64,000 nt of DNA from Bacillus sp. DTU_2020_1000418_1_SI_GHA_SEK_038 (GTDB taxonomy: Bacteria > Bacillota > Bacilli > Bacillales > Cytobacillaceae). Location: NCBI RefSeq assembly GCF_032341175.1, contig NZ_CP135435.1, forward strand, positions 2,356,001 to 2,420,000, in the 5' to 3' direction. The notes under the pieces are model-generated. The model was not told where the DNA came from. It ran no database searches and worked only from the letters and a program-made list of their open reading frames with translations. A program made the translations under genes and the position numbers. Every line of letters starts with the position of its first letter. The stretch's first letter is position 1. Shown here piece after piece: positions 1 through 8,725 of the stretch.

Positions 1-214
1 CGCTGTCATTCCAAACATCCGATAATTCCATGGAAATCTCACTTTTATTTGTGCTATACTTTAACAGCCCATGCATTTTGTCCGTTTTATAAAATACTTT
101 TAATCTATAAGTGTAAGGTTTTGAACTGCATATTCGTCTATTATAATGAGAGCAAAAGAAGCAATTGAATAGACTTAATATCCCTACATACAAAAAGGAG
201 AATTTCAGAAAAAA

Positions 215-1051
215 ATGATAGTTGATTTTATGATGATTTTAAAAGCAATCATACTTGGATTAGTTGAAGGTTTAACAGAATTTGCTCCAGTTTCATCTAC
301 GGGGCATATGATCATTGTGGATGATATGTGGCTTCATTCAAAGGATTTTTTATCGAAGTCGACAGCGAATACATTTAAGGTTGTTATCCAGTTAGGATCC
401 ATTCTTGCAGTTGTCATCATCTTTAAAGATAGATTTATTGACATGCTCGGTCTTGGGAAACAGAAAAGGGATGCTGCGATTCCAGAAAGCCGTTTGAAGC
501 TGACTCAGGTCATTGTCGGTCTGATTCCGGCTGGTATTCTTGGTGTTTTATTTGAAGATTATATCGATGAATACTTATTTTCCATTGAAACAGTTTTAAT
601 TGGCTTAGTTATTGGGGCTATCTTTATGATCTTTGCAGATATTTTTGGAGGGAAACGGCCAAAAGTGGACACTGTTGACCAAATTACTTATAAACAGGCA
701 TTTTCTATTGGATTGATACAATGCTTTTCACTCTGGCCCGGTTTTTCACGCTCAGGTTCAACGATTTCCGGTGGAGTATTGCTCGGGTTGAGCCACCGTG
801 CAGCAGCTGATTTCACCTTTATCATGGCTGTACCGATTATGGCTGGTGCGAGCTTCATCTCACTATTAAAAAACTGGCAATATTTCACGATCGATGCCCT
901 GCCGTTTTTCATCGCTGGCTTTATTAGCGCCTTTGTTTTTGCCCTTTTGTCTATACGTTTCTTTTTAAAACTGATTAATAAAATCAAACTTGTGCCATTC
1001 GCCATTTACCGAATTGTTTTGGCATTAGTCATCTATATTGTATTTTTCTAA
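215..1051 (+). CDS. uppP: Undecaprenyl-diphosphatase UppP (BacA family)
   Basis: Integral membrane phosphatase that recycles undecaprenyl pyrophosphate to the monophosphate carrier used in peptidoglycan synthesis; overproduction gives bacitracin resistance in known members. Both family signatures are visible: the first active-site region near residues 16-31 (VEGLTEF followed by PVSSTGH) and the second near residue 175 (PGFSRSGST). At 278 aa with about eight hydrophobic segments it has normal family length. An AAAGGAG sits at 194-200. The gene appears monocistronic, ending in a strong terminator. Confidence 0.95.
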   Translation: MIVDFMMILKAIILGLVEGLTEFAPVSSTGHMIIVDDMWLHSKDFLSKSTANTFKVVIQLGSILAVVIIFKDRFIDMLGLGKQKRDAAIPESRLKLTQVIVGLIPAGILGVLFEDYIDEYLFSIETVLIGLVIGAIFMIFADIFGGKRPKVDTVDQITYKQAFSIGLIQCFSLWPGFSRSGSTISGGVLLGLSHRAAADFTFIMAVPIMAGASFISLLKNWQYFTIDALPFFIAGFISAFVFALLSIRFFLKLINKIKLVPFAIYRIVLALVIYIVFF

Positions 1052-1082
1052 AAAAGCGGACTAGCCTTAGTCCGTTTTTTTT
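1051..1082 (+). terminator. Rho-independent terminator after uppP
   Basis: Perfect 7-bp stem CGGACTA (1057-1063) / TAGTCCG (1068-1074) with a 4-nt loop, followed by eight T residues. Confidence 0.9.
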
Positions 1083-1169
1083 GTAAGCATTTCATTATCC
1101 TGATTTCTTATTAATTGATAAAATTGCTTTTAAAGGTAAATCCTTTAAGAGAATATTGTATGAAGGTAG

Positions 1170-2210
1170 ATGAAGAATATGGAAGTACAGTCTGAAAATA
1201 AACCACTTCACGAAATTCACTATTCTGTTTTAGACCTGTCCCCTATCATAGTTGGCGGTACAGCATCTGAAGCGTTTCGAAATACGCTAGATCTTGCTCA
1301 GCAAGCTGAAAAATGGGGTTATCACCGTTACTGGCTTGCCGAGCATCATAATATGCAAGGGATAGCTAGTTCAGCGACTTCAATCGTTATTAGTCATGTG
1401 GCAGCTGGAACTAAGAAAATTCGAGTTGGTTCAGGAGGAATTATGCTTCCCAATCATGCCCCTCTCATTATTGCAGAACAGTTTGGTACATTAGAATCGC
1501 TATTTCCTGGCCGCATTGATCTTGGCCTGGGACGTGCTCCCGGAACAGACCAAATAACTGCAAGAGCATTGAGACGTGACCGAAGATCAGATGGACAGGA
1601 TTTTCCTGAACAGTTGGAAGAATTGCGTACATACTTTGATCCATCAAGAGCTTCAGGTCAAATGCCAGTTAGAGCTGTCCCAGGTGAAGGGTTAGACATT
1701 CCAATTTGGCTGCTTGGTTCGAGTGGTTTCAGTGCACAGCTTGCAGGACTTCTTGGCCTCCCATTTGCATTCGCAAGTCATTTCTCGCCAGAGAACACTT
1801 TGCCAGCCCTTGATTTATATCGAAAAAGCTTCCAGCCCTCCTCTGTTTTGGATAAACCCCATTCTATGGTAGGAACGAATGTGATAGCTGCTGATTCTGA
1901 TGAAAAAGCAGAGTGGCTCGCAACATCTATGCAGCAGCAATTTCTAAACTTAGTCAGGAATACGCCAGGTCAGCTAAACCCTCCTGTCAATAATATGGAT
2001 GAACTTTGGAGCGAATATGAGAAATCCATCTTAGAAAAGCAGCTCGGTTCTTCGATTATTGGCGGACCAGAAAAGGTTAAAGTGAAGCTCCAACAGTTTC
2101 TGAATGAAACTAAAGCAGACGAAATCATGATCAATGGGCAAATTTATTATCATCAGGATCGCCTCCGGTCGTTTGAAATCATATCAAACATTATGAAAGG
2201 CTCCTCTTGA
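1170..2210 (+). CDS. LLM-class flavin-dependent oxidoreductase (luciferase-like)
   Basis: Predicted FMN-dependent monooxygenase with the bacterial luciferase-like TIM-barrel fold, of the YtmO/YvbT-like group; substrate unknown. Typical elements are LAEHHN near residue 51, the [16 protein letters not shown] stretch near residues 87-102, and [15 protein letters not shown] near residues 113-127, a segment characteristic of this subfamily. The 346 aa length is typical. The ribosome binding site is weak (GAAGGT just upstream) and a second ATG at 1179 is equally possible. It stands alone and is convergent with the DUF1836 gene. Confidence 0.88.
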   Translation: MKNMEVQSENKPLHEIHYSVLDLSPIIVGGTASEAFRNTLDLAQQAEKWGYHRYWLAEHHNMQGIASSATSIVISHVAAGTKKIRVGSGGIMLPNHAPLIIAEQFGTLESLFPGRIDLGLGRAPGTDQITARALRRDRRSDGQDFPEQLEELRTYFDPSRASGQMPVRAVPGEGLDIPIWLLGSSGFSAQLAGLLGLPFAFASHFSPENTLPALDLYRKSFQPSSVLDKPHSMVGTNVIAADSDEKAEWLATSMQQQFLNLVRNTPGQLNPPVNNMDELWSEYEKSILEKQLGSSIIGGPEKVKVKLQQFLNETKADEIMINGQIYYHQDRLRSFEIISNIMKGSS

Positions 2211-2247
2211 GAAGGATGCATTTCAGGTATATAGGCCAGTCGGGAAT

Positions 2248-2273
2248 CATGGGACAGTGTACCTGTCCCCATG
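2248..2273. repeat. GGGACAG...CTGTCCC inverted repeat
   Basis: Stem GGGACAG (2251-2257) / CTGTCCC (2263-2269), extended by CATG-like flanks, between two convergent genes. There is no T-tract, so it is not a classical terminator. A related hairpin (GACAGG / CCTGTC) lies at 32480-32496. Confidence 0.5.
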
Positions 2274-2279
2274 CCCCTT

Positions 2280-2855
2280 CTAATTCTTTTTCTCCCCTAA
2301 CTCATCAATTAGCCTCTCTGCTGTTCGGCGATACAAATTACTCATATGGACGAATGAGGCAATCATAAGGATTTTCTCTAGTTCCCCTGAAGCACTATCT
2401 TCCAGCAGCTTTACCTCATGCTTTACATCCTCTACTTTATTTTCAGCATCATTATAAAAGACTGAAAGGTTCTTTTCAGTAAGATGCAGAAAGCTATCAT
2501 AAAATCGATCCACCTCGAATTCATGGTCGATGATTTTTGCATTAATGTTAGACAATGTATCCTTAATATCATTTATTGAAAGTCCGCCCTTCAACTGATA
2601 AATAAGGCTAATTAATATGAGATGGTCTTTTGAATACTTTTTATTTTTGATTGGGAATAAAAGCTTTCCTTTAGCATAATTATTGATCATTGTTTTTGTC
2701 AGAACCTTTTCATCCTCATTACGCTTCGTGCTGCTAAATTTATTTTCAAACAGCTGGATAACTTGATCCATATAAAGATCAATTTCAGGAATCTCATTTA
2801 AAGAAATTTGTCTGTTTAAGTTAAGTGATTCGATTATTTTTTGCAAGTTTTCCAT
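2280..2855 (-). CDS. DUF1836 domain protein, predicted MerR-like DNA-binding protein
   Basis: A 191 aa soluble protein recognised as DUF1836 from the central block, where TKTMINNYAKGKLL is followed by a KYSKDHLILISLIYQLKGG segment (about residues 53-92). This resembles a MerR-type winged helix and suggests DNA binding. The C-terminal third is helical and acidic/basic, perhaps a dimerisation or sensing region. No regulatory target is known for the family in Bacillaceae. It is transcribed alone, opposite to the TrhA gene. Confidence 0.75.
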   Translation of the reverse strand: MENLQKIIESLNLNRQISLNEIPEIDLYMDQVIQLFENKFSSTKRNEDEKVLTKTMINNYAKGKLLFPIKNKKYSKDHLILISLIYQLKGGLSINDIKDTLSNINAKIIDHEFEVDRFYDSFLHLTEKNLSVFYNDAENKVEDVKHEVKLLEDSASGELEKILMIASFVHMSNLYRRTAERLIDELGEKKN

Positions 2856-2999
2856 ATATATTAACCTCTGAATTCATAATCATTAAGTAAATATTACAGT
2901 ATTAATAAGAGTAAGTAAATGATTGACTATGTATCAGAATGGCTGTATCATTATAAGTAGTTATAGAAACTACATACAGTCACATTAGGGGGATAATTT

Positions 3000-3647
3000 A
3001 TGACATCTTTTATTCGAGAGCCTATTAACGGTCTTACGCATTTAGCTGGAGCGATTCTTTCCTTTGTTGGACTTCTAGCGATGGTGATCAAAGCTTCCAT
3101 AACAACAGCGTCTCCAATTGCGATCACTTCTGTCATTATTTTTGGCATCAGCATGATTCTGCTTTATTCCGCATCAGCTACCTATCATATGGTAGTTGCT
3201 AAGGATAAAGTCATTTCTTTTCTCAGAAGACTTGACCATTCAATGATTTTTGTATTAATTGCTGGATCCTATACACCCTTTTGTCTGATTAGCCTAAAGG
3301 GAACGACAGGCTGGTTAATATTTTCAATTGTTTCTGCCATCGCAGTGGTCGGTGTCCTATTTAAAATGGTCTGGTTTAATTGTCCAAGATGGCTATCTAC
3401 CGCACTTTATGTGGCAGTAGGCTGGATTATTGTGTTTGCCTTCTCCCCTTTGTCTGAATCATTAAGCACGGCTGGCATTCTTCTTCTATTAGCCGGAGGA
3501 ATCCTTTACACAATTGGAGGAGTGATTTACGCGCTAAAGCCAAAGTTTTTGGAGTTTGAACATTTCGGCTTTCACGAAATCTTTCATATTTTTATTATGC
3601 TTGGCAGCATGTCTCATTTTCTATGTGTTTATATGTTTGTAATATAA
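3000..3647 (+). CDS. trhA: TrhA / hemolysin III family membrane protein (PAQR)
   Basis: Seven-helix membrane protein of the PAQR/hemolysin III family (B. subtilis YplQ). Family motifs are present in order: THLAGAILSF near the N-terminus, SATYHM near residue 60, DHSMIFVLIAGSYTPF near residues 80-95, and the C-terminal HEIFHIFIMLGSMSHF carrying the conserved histidines. In Bacilli, TrhA has been linked to membrane fluidity control rather than haemolysis. Length (215 aa) is standard. The start follows AGGGGGAT. It ends at a shared bidirectional terminator. Confidence 0.92.
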   Translation: MTSFIREPINGLTHLAGAILSFVGLLAMVIKASITTASPIAITSVIIFGISMILLYSASATYHMVVAKDKVISFLRRLDHSMIFVLIAGSYTPFCLISLKGTTGWLIFSIVSAIAVVGVLFKMVWFNCPRWLSTALYVAVGWIIVFAFSPLSESLSTAGILLLLAGGILYTIGGVIYALKPKFLEFEHFGFHEIFHIFIMLGSMSHFLCVYMFVI

Positions 3648-3650
3648 TGA

Positions 3651-3677
3651 AAAACCCGCTCTGTGAGCGGGTTTTTC
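3651..3677. terminator. Bidirectional terminator
   Basis: AAAACCCGCTC / GAGCGGGTTT with a 3-nt loop and T/A tracts on both sides, between the convergent trhA and 86-aa membrane protein genes. Confidence 0.9.
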
Positions 3678-3683
3678 TATTCT

Positions 3684-3944
3684 CTAATAGCCCATATTAA
3701 TAAACATCGATAGGAAAAATGCAAAAATAAGAATAATACCAATGATAAGCAAAATAAATAAAACGACAATAATCCAGCCTAACACTTTTCTATTTGTGAC
3801 GATTAAGTAAATCCCCAAGCCTAACAGACCTAATATAAAACCTAGGATTCCCCATAATACCGGACTTTTCCCATGCTTAGGTGCATCAATTACCATATAT
3901 GCCGTAATCGCGATGCTTATAAGTAACCCTATAATATACTCCAT
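3684..3944 (-). CDS. Small three-helix membrane protein, unknown function
   Basis: An 86 aa, almost entirely hydrophobic protein with about three membrane segments (residues 1-18, 28-49 and 54-80) and a short polar loop containing DAPKHGKSP. No catalytic or binding motif is evident. A GGAGGAG-type ribosome binding site lies directly upstream, supporting expression. It shares its terminator with trhA; no functional link can be inferred. Confidence 0.65.
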   Translation of the reverse strand: MEYIIGLLISIAITAYMVIDAPKHGKSPVLWGILGFILGLLGLGIYLIVTNRKVLGWIIVVLFILLIIGIILIFAFFLSMFINMGY

Positions 3945-4140
3945 TGCTCTCCTCCTCTAATAAAACACATATAATAAATTTCTATACAACTTTAACAGAA
4001 TTATGCAATGGATTTAAGATGAAATGAATGGCTAAAAGGGATTATTATGACAACTTCTATATGGAGCCTGACCGATACATAACTTCAAAGAAATTTGGAA
4101 AACTTGTACAGAGGGAGGTGTGTTGCAAATAAAGTGAAAA

Positions 4141-4170
4141 ACGCGGTACCTTAATAAAATAGTACCGCGT
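4141..4170 (-). terminator. Terminator downstream of the Rieske oxygenase gene
   Basis: 9-bp inverted repeat ACGCGGTAC (4141-4149) / GTACCGCGT (4162-4170). On the minus strand it is followed by TTTTTCACTTT. Confidence 0.8.
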
Positions 4171-4181
4171 AAACTTTCTTT

Positions 4182-5156
4182 TTAATTCGTTCCCAAGACT
4201 ACGCCAAGTTCTTTTAAATACTGCCTATAAGCAATACTCATTCTATCACATACAAGTGAAAGCTCAACCTGTAAATCAAGCGGCAGCTCTTCAGGCTTTT
4301 GATTCTCTACGACTGGTTTGTCTTGTAAGAAGATTTCATCTTGGAACTTTATAATCTCCTCATCTTTCAACCCAGTTTCATAGTCGAAGGAAAGGATACC
4401 GTAAGCAACAGAATTATCTTCATCCTTTGGCCGGATCGTTAATAATATCGTCATATGGGTCCCGTTTTCGCGATCTCTCTTCGTAAATAAAACGGTTAAA
4501 GGACGAATAATCTCATATGTGTAATACACATATTTCGGGTTTCCAGACCCATCGGGATCAGGCTGGTAGATAGCAATTTCGTCTGAATAAATTCGGCTCC
4601 CCTCTTTATGGACATAGTAATCCTGAATTTCACGATGAGTTTCTGTGCCAAGGAATCCTTGGTGGACAACCGCTAAGTGACCGACATCAAGGAAATTTTC
4701 TACGATGCGAGGCGGTTTAGCGTTTACTTCCTGCGGTCCCCAAATAACATTACGATAATTAGTTCCTTCCATCTCTTTATAATAGAAAAAATCAGGATTA
4801 TTATTAGCAAGATTCACCCAGATAAAACCATACTTTTCTTGACATGCATATTTAATCGCTTTTGCTTTTTTTGGAATAGCACGCTCCTTAGGAAGCTGCG
4901 GGATCTTGACACAATCTCCATCATGATGAAATTCCCACGCATGATAAGGACAAACTAGGCAGTCATTCTTCACTTCGCCCAATGATAAAGCAGCCCCTCT
5001 ATGAATGCATAAATCCTTAAATGCATGAACCCCTTCACTATTTCTAAAAATAACTAGCCGCTCTCCCATTAAGACCACTTGGATTGGCTTTTCTTTCACA
5101 TCAACAGAACGACAAGCTACAATCCAATCTTCTAACAAAACTTTATCTTGTATCAT
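4182..5156 (-). CDS. Rieske [2Fe-2S] ring-hydroxylating oxygenase, alpha-subunit type
   Basis: Predicted Rieske non-haem iron oxygenase of 324 aa. The Rieske centre is C50-x-H52 and C69-x2-H72. The mononuclear iron site is the NFLDVGHLAVVH motif (D-x2-H-x4-H) in the catalytic domain. No reductase or small subunit is adjacent, so electron transfer partners lie elsewhere. The longest frame starts at 5174, but its third and fourth codons are the AAGGAG ribosome binding site, so ATG at 5156 is the real start. It is divergent from a purine permease with PurR-like boxes between them, so an N-heterocycle or N-methylated purine substrate is conceivable (inference). Confidence 0.85.
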   Translation of the reverse strand: MIQDKVLLEDWIVACRSVDVKEKPIQVVLMGERLVIFRNSEGVHAFKDLCIHRGAALSLGEVKNDCLVCPYHAWEFHHDGDCVKIPQLPKERAIPKKAKAIKYACQEKYGFIWVNLANNNPDFFYYKEMEGTNYRNVIWGPQEVNAKPPRIVENFLDVGHLAVVHQGFLGTETHREIQDYYVHKEGSRIYSDEIAIYQPDPDGSGNPKYVYYTYEIIRPLTVLFTKRDRENGTHMTILLTIRPKDEDNSVAYGILSFDYETGLKDEEIIKFQDEIFLQDKPVVENQKPEELPLDLQVELSLVCDRMSIAYRQYLKELGVVLGTN

Positions 5157-5189
5157 GTTAGTCTCCTTTATCACGTTTTTTCTATTTTC

Positions 5190-5218
5190 ATTGTAATAAG
5201 ATTATTATCTTCGGTCAA
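5190..5218 (-). promoter_or_regulatory. SigA-type promoter of the Rieske gene
   Basis: On the minus strand, TTGACC (5218-5213), a 17-nt spacer and TACAAT (5195-5190) precede the Rieske start by a suitable distance. Confidence 0.65.
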
Positions 5219-5222
5219 TATA

Positions 5223-5266
5223 AAATACGAACGTATTTAAAAAAAATTAAAAAAATGTTCGTTTTT
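5223..5266. promoter_or_regulatory. Candidate pair of inverted PurR boxes
   Basis: CGAAC at 5228-5232 and inverted GTTCG at 5257-5261, each in an A/T-rich context. The right box matches the PurBox consensus (AWWWCCGAACWWT) at all but one position; the left box has three mismatches. The spacing is one or two bases longer than the B. subtilis optimum. They lie between the divergent Rieske and permease promoters. Confidence 0.5.
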
Positions 5267-5268
5267 TA

Positions 5269-5297
5269 TATACAAACGATTTGATTTTTAATATAAT
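5269..5297 (+). promoter_or_regulatory. Probable promoter of the purine permease
   Basis: TATACA (5269-5274), 17-nt spacer, TATAAT (5292-5297), directly downstream of the right PurR-like box. Confidence 0.55.
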
Positions 5298-5342
5298 CCA
5301 CTTGAAAACATGAAAAACACAGATAATCAAGGAGGAATTCTG

Positions 5343-6692
5343 TTGGATAGGAAACCAGAAAATGGGATTATCATCGGAGTAGATGATAAAATTAGTTATG
5401 GCAAGGCACTCCTTCTTGGAGCACAGCACGTGTTAGCTATGGATTTGTATATTGCACCAATCATCATCGCAGGACTTTTATCTTTAGGAACTGAAAATAC
5501 GTCATTCTTTATTCAAATGTGTTTTCTGGCAACAGGGCTTGCTACTTTAATTCAGACAGGTGCAGGAATTAAGCTGCCAGTTGTACAAGGTCCTTCCTAT
5601 GTACCGATTGGAGCCATTGCAGCTATTGGGGGAAAGCTTGGTTTAGGGGCTATTGCAGGAAGTCTTATTCCAGGAGCACTGATTATTGCGCTTCTAGGAT
5701 ATCCAATGAAATGGTTTGCAAAGGTTGTCAAAAGAGTCATTCCCCCTCTTGTCGGAGGAACCGTTATTATTATTGTTGGGATTGCCTTAATGCCTGTCGG
5801 AATAAATAATATCTATATTGCACCTGGTAATGTAGGTGACAACATAATCGTTGCTGCAGTTTCTGCAGGCGTACTGATCGTTTGTATGCTTCTTGGCCGC
5901 AAAGTGAACGGAGTAGGAACCTTTTTCCGCTTGGTTTCTGTGTTAATTGCCATAGTTGCCGGAACTGCAACTGCTAGTTTTTTTGGTACTGTTGATTTCT
6001 CCCCTGTTAAGGAGGCAGCTTGGTTCTCATTGCCATCATTTCTTCCTTTTGGAAAACCGATTTTTAATGTAAGTGCTATTATTACAATGGTTTTAGTTTA
6101 TTTTATTATTTTAATCGAAACGACTGGAACTTGGTTTGTCGTTTCTACCGTTACTGGAAAAGAGCTTGATGAGAAGCGTTTAAACCGTGCATCTGTTGGT
6201 GAAGGTCTAGGATGCTTTGTTGGTGCCCTGTTTGGAAGCACGCCAATGACTGGTTACTCATCTAATGCGGGACTTCTTGCTATCACGGGTGTTGCAAGCA
6301 GATTAGCAATTATGGCCAGTGGTTTCATCCTTGTATGTTTAGGACTTGTACCGAAGCTATCAACTGCCATCACATGCATCCCTGAACCTGTTATAAACGG
6401 GATATTCGGGATTGTCTGTGTCGCCATAGTGACAAATGGAATGAAGGTAATCCAGCCAATTATTATTGATGACCGCAATATGATGATTATTGGGATTCCA
6501 ATTCTTTTAACTCTAGCTGTTACTGTTTTGCCAAAAGAAGTTCTATATAGTGCACCTGAATGGGCAACGTATATCTTATCCTCTGGAATTACAGTTGGCG
6601 CACTTGCCACTGTTATATTGAATTTAGTCATTCCGTCCGGAGAAAAAAAATCTGCTGCTGAACCAGTAAGTGAGATAACCGATACTCCATAA
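5343..6692 (+). CDS. NCS2 family purine (xanthine/uric acid-type) permease
   Basis: Polytopic nucleobase:cation symporter of the NCS2 family, about 12-14 helices, 449 aa. Family features include QTGAGIKLPVVQGPSY near residues 77-92 and the GSTPMTGYSSNAGLLAITGVASR block near residue 300. It resembles B. subtilis PucJ/PucK and PbuX; the exact substrate cannot be read from sequence. The open frame begins at an ATG (5310) upstream of the AAGGAGG at 5329-5335, so the TTG at 5343, seven bases after it, is the true start. Nearby purine-type genes (nucleoside deaminase, PucG-like aminotransferase) fit a purine role. Confidence 0.88.
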   Translation: MDRKPENGIIIGVDDKISYGKALLLGAQHVLAMDLYIAPIIIAGLLSLGTENTSFFIQMCFLATGLATLIQTGAGIKLPVVQGPSYVPIGAIAAIGGKLGLGAIAGSLIPGALIIALLGYPMKWFAKVVKRVIPPLVGGTVIIIVGIALMPVGINNIYIAPGNVGDNIIVAAVSAGVLIVCMLLGRKVNGVGTFFRLVSVLIAIVAGTATASFFGTVDFSPVKEAAWFSLPSFLPFGKPIFNVSAIITMVLVYFIILIETTGTWFVVSTVTGKELDEKRLNRASVGEGLGCFVGALFGSTPMTGYSSNAGLLAITGVASRLAIMASGFILVCLGLVPKLSTAITCIPEPVINGIFGIVCVAIVTNGMKVIQPIIIDDRNMMIIGIPILLTLAVTVLPKEVLYSAPEWATYILSSGITVGALATVILNLVIPSGEKKSAAEPVSEITDTP

Positions 6693-6844
6693 AAAGAGAA
6701 GTTTATTTTGAAGGAACTAATTTTAAAATTAGTTCCTTTTTTTGTATCCATGTTAGTGTTTTCGCTCGGTTTTTTTCAATACAAAGCCCTTCTAGGAATC
6801 TCTTTCATTGACTTTACTTCCTATACAAGATACATTCTATATAT

Positions 6845-6870
6845 AGTATATTCAAATAATCAAATATACT
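6845..6870. promoter_or_regulatory. Shared operator-like element upstream of the first SulP gene
   Basis: Inverted arms AGTATATT (6845-6852) / AATATACT (6863-6870) around a CAAATAATCA-like centre. The sequence 6847-6871 recurs at 9486-9510 upstream of the second SulP gene with one mismatch in 25 bases. The AT-rich TCAAATA pattern is reminiscent of ArsR-family sites, and an ArsR gene follows the second transporter. Confidence 0.55.
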
Positions 6871-6900
6871 AAAATAAAAATATATGAAAAAGGGATGGTT

Positions 6901-8658
6901 ATGCAGCGGAAATCATTTTTTACTGGGAGATATGAGGGTTATTCTTTTCGAGGATTTCAAAAGGATCTTTTATCCGGCCTGGTAGTTGGTATCATTGCTA
7001 TCCCGCTTGGTATGGCATTTGCCATTGCTTCAGGTGTTAAACCGGAATACGGAATTTATACAACCATTTTCGCTGGAATATTAATCTCGCTTTTCGGCGG
7101 TTCGAAGTACCAAATTGGCGGTCCTACTGGGGCATTTATTCCCATTCTATTTGGCATAGTCATGACATACGGATATGAAAATTTATTAATTGCTGGTTTT
7201 TTAGCGGGCATCATTCTTTTGCTCATGGGATTTTTCCGCCTTGGGTCTTTAATTAAATTTATCCCTAAACCTGTCACGATTGGTTTCACTTCGGGCATTG
7301 CTGTGATTATATTTTCTGGACAAATCGCTAATTTTCTTGGCTTGGAGAACATTGAAAAACATGAATATTTTCTGCAAAACATGCGAGAAATCATTGTTCA
7401 TATCGATACAATTAATATCTATAGTCTCTTAACTGCGGGAATTTGCCTTATGACCGTTCTCCTCACTCCGAAGTTTCTTCCGAAAATTCCAGGTCCTCTT
7501 ATCGGTTTATTAGTATCTACCGTCATTGCGTCCATTTTCTACCCTGGCCAAATTGCCACGATTGGCACAGTTTTTGGCGAAATTCCAAGTTCATTGCCCA
7601 GGCTGCAGCTTCCAGAAATTACACTGGAAAAAATCCGACTATTAATCGGACCTGCATTTGTGATCGCTCTTTTAGGAAGTATTGAGTCTTTATTGTCAGC
7701 TGTTGTTGCAGATGGCATGACGAATGGAAAACATAATAGTAACAGGGAGCTTAAGGGACAGGGAATTGCGAATATAATCACCCCATTATTTGGAGGGATT
7801 CCGGCAACTGGAGCGATAGCGAGAACCGCCACAAATATTAAAACAGGGGCAGTTTCTCCTTTTTCTGGAATCATCCATGGTGCTGTTGTTTTACTTGTAC
7901 TTGTTCTATTTGCACCATATGCCTCGACGATTCCACTGGCAAGTATGGCGCCTATTCTTATGGTTGTCGCTTGGAATATGAGTGAAAAACATGTATTCAA
8001 ACATATATTAAAGACTAAGACTGAGGATTCAATTGTTCTCGTTGTTACCTTCCTGCTTACTGTTTTTGTAAATTTAACTATTGCAGTTCAAATAGGCCTA
8101 CTGCTCGCTCTTGTCTTATTTACAAAACGGATGAGTGACATTTTGGTCACAGCTAAGGTTTTGCCTAACCCACTGCATAAGAATAAAAAAGTGGAGTCGA
8201 CTATGGTCACGAAGAACCGTGATTGCCCGCAAATTAGTATTTATAGTGTTGAAGGACCATTATTCTTTGGGGCTGCGCAATCTTTCTCACAGACGATAAT
8301 GAAAACTATTCATTATAAACCTCGGGTCTTACTTTTGAGAATGGGAAAGGTTCCTTTCATGGATATAACGGGTGAAGCCTCACTTGCCTCTATTGTGAGG
8401 CATTTTTCAAAAAGCGGGGTTGTTTTAATTGCAGGCATAAATGCTCAGCCTAAAAGTGTTTTGCAACGAACAGGCTTGTACGATGTGATTGGTGAGGAGC
8501 ATTTCTTTGAGCACACTGGGGATGCCATCAATTTGGCTCTTGCCCTTCTCACTAAAGATAAATGCCTTGGATGCAAGCATTTCGCCTTTAATGAATGTAA
8601 GGCCCTTTCACAAGGAAATGAAATGTTAAGTCAGAAGAAACTTCTCTCTTCATCATAG
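6901..8658 (+). CDS. SulP family anion transporter with STAS domain and cysteine-rich tail (copy 1)
   Basis: SLC26/SulP-type inorganic anion (sulfate, bicarbonate or similar) transporter: membrane domain with the GLVVGIIAIPLGMAFAIASG entry helix near residues 22-41 and a GGIPATGAIARTATNIK block, then a C-terminal STAS domain (about 435-550). After STAS is a short tail with CLGCKHFAFNEC, an unusual possible metal-binding cluster. The paralogue at 9545 is highly similar throughout. ATG 6901 is preferred over 6895 because the AAAAAGGG box then has normal spacing and the paralogue starts at the same point. Confidence 0.88.
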   Translation: MQRKSFFTGRYEGYSFRGFQKDLLSGLVVGIIAIPLGMAFAIASGVKPEYGIYTTIFAGILISLFGGSKYQIGGPTGAFIPILFGIVMTYGYENLLIAGFLAGIILLLMGFFRLGSLIKFIPKPVTIGFTSGIAVIIFSGQIANFLGLENIEKHEYFLQNMREIIVHIDTINIYSLLTAGICLMTVLLTPKFLPKIPGPLIGLLVSTVIASIFYPGQIATIGTVFGEIPSSLPRLQLPEITLEKIRLLIGPAFVIALLGSIESLLSAVVADGMTNGKHNSNRELKGQGIANIITPLFGGIPATGAIARTATNIKTGAVSPFSGIIHGAVVLLVLVLFAPYASTIPLASMAPILMVVAWNMSEKHVFKHILKTKTEDSIVLVVTFLLTVFVNLTIAVQIGLLLALVLFTKRMSDILVTAKVLPNPLHKNKKVESTMVTKNRDCPQISIYSVEGPLFFGAAQSFSQTIMKTIHYKPRVLLLRMGKVPFMDITGEASLASIVRHFSKSGVVLIAGINAQPKSVLQRTGLYDVIGEEHFFEHTGDAINLALALLTKDKCLGCKHFAFNECKALSQGNEMLSQKKLLSSS

Positions 8659-8668
8659 CTATGTCAAA

Positions 8669-8699
8669 AAGGAGCGAACTTGCAAAAGTGCCGCTCCTT
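8669..8699 (-). terminator. Terminator between SulP-1 and the deaminase gene
   Basis: Stem AAGGAGCG (8669-8676) / CGCTCCTT (8692-8699). The T-tract is on the minus strand, so it mainly serves the deaminase gene, though it may also act on the SulP-1 transcript. Confidence 0.75.
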
Positions 8700-8725
8700 C
8701 TTATGTTAATTATATCGACTTGTTC

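Noticed and set aside
5310..5342. Upstream ATG start of the purine permease
   Set aside because: The AAGGAGG ribosome site lies downstream of it, so the TTG at 5343 is the start.
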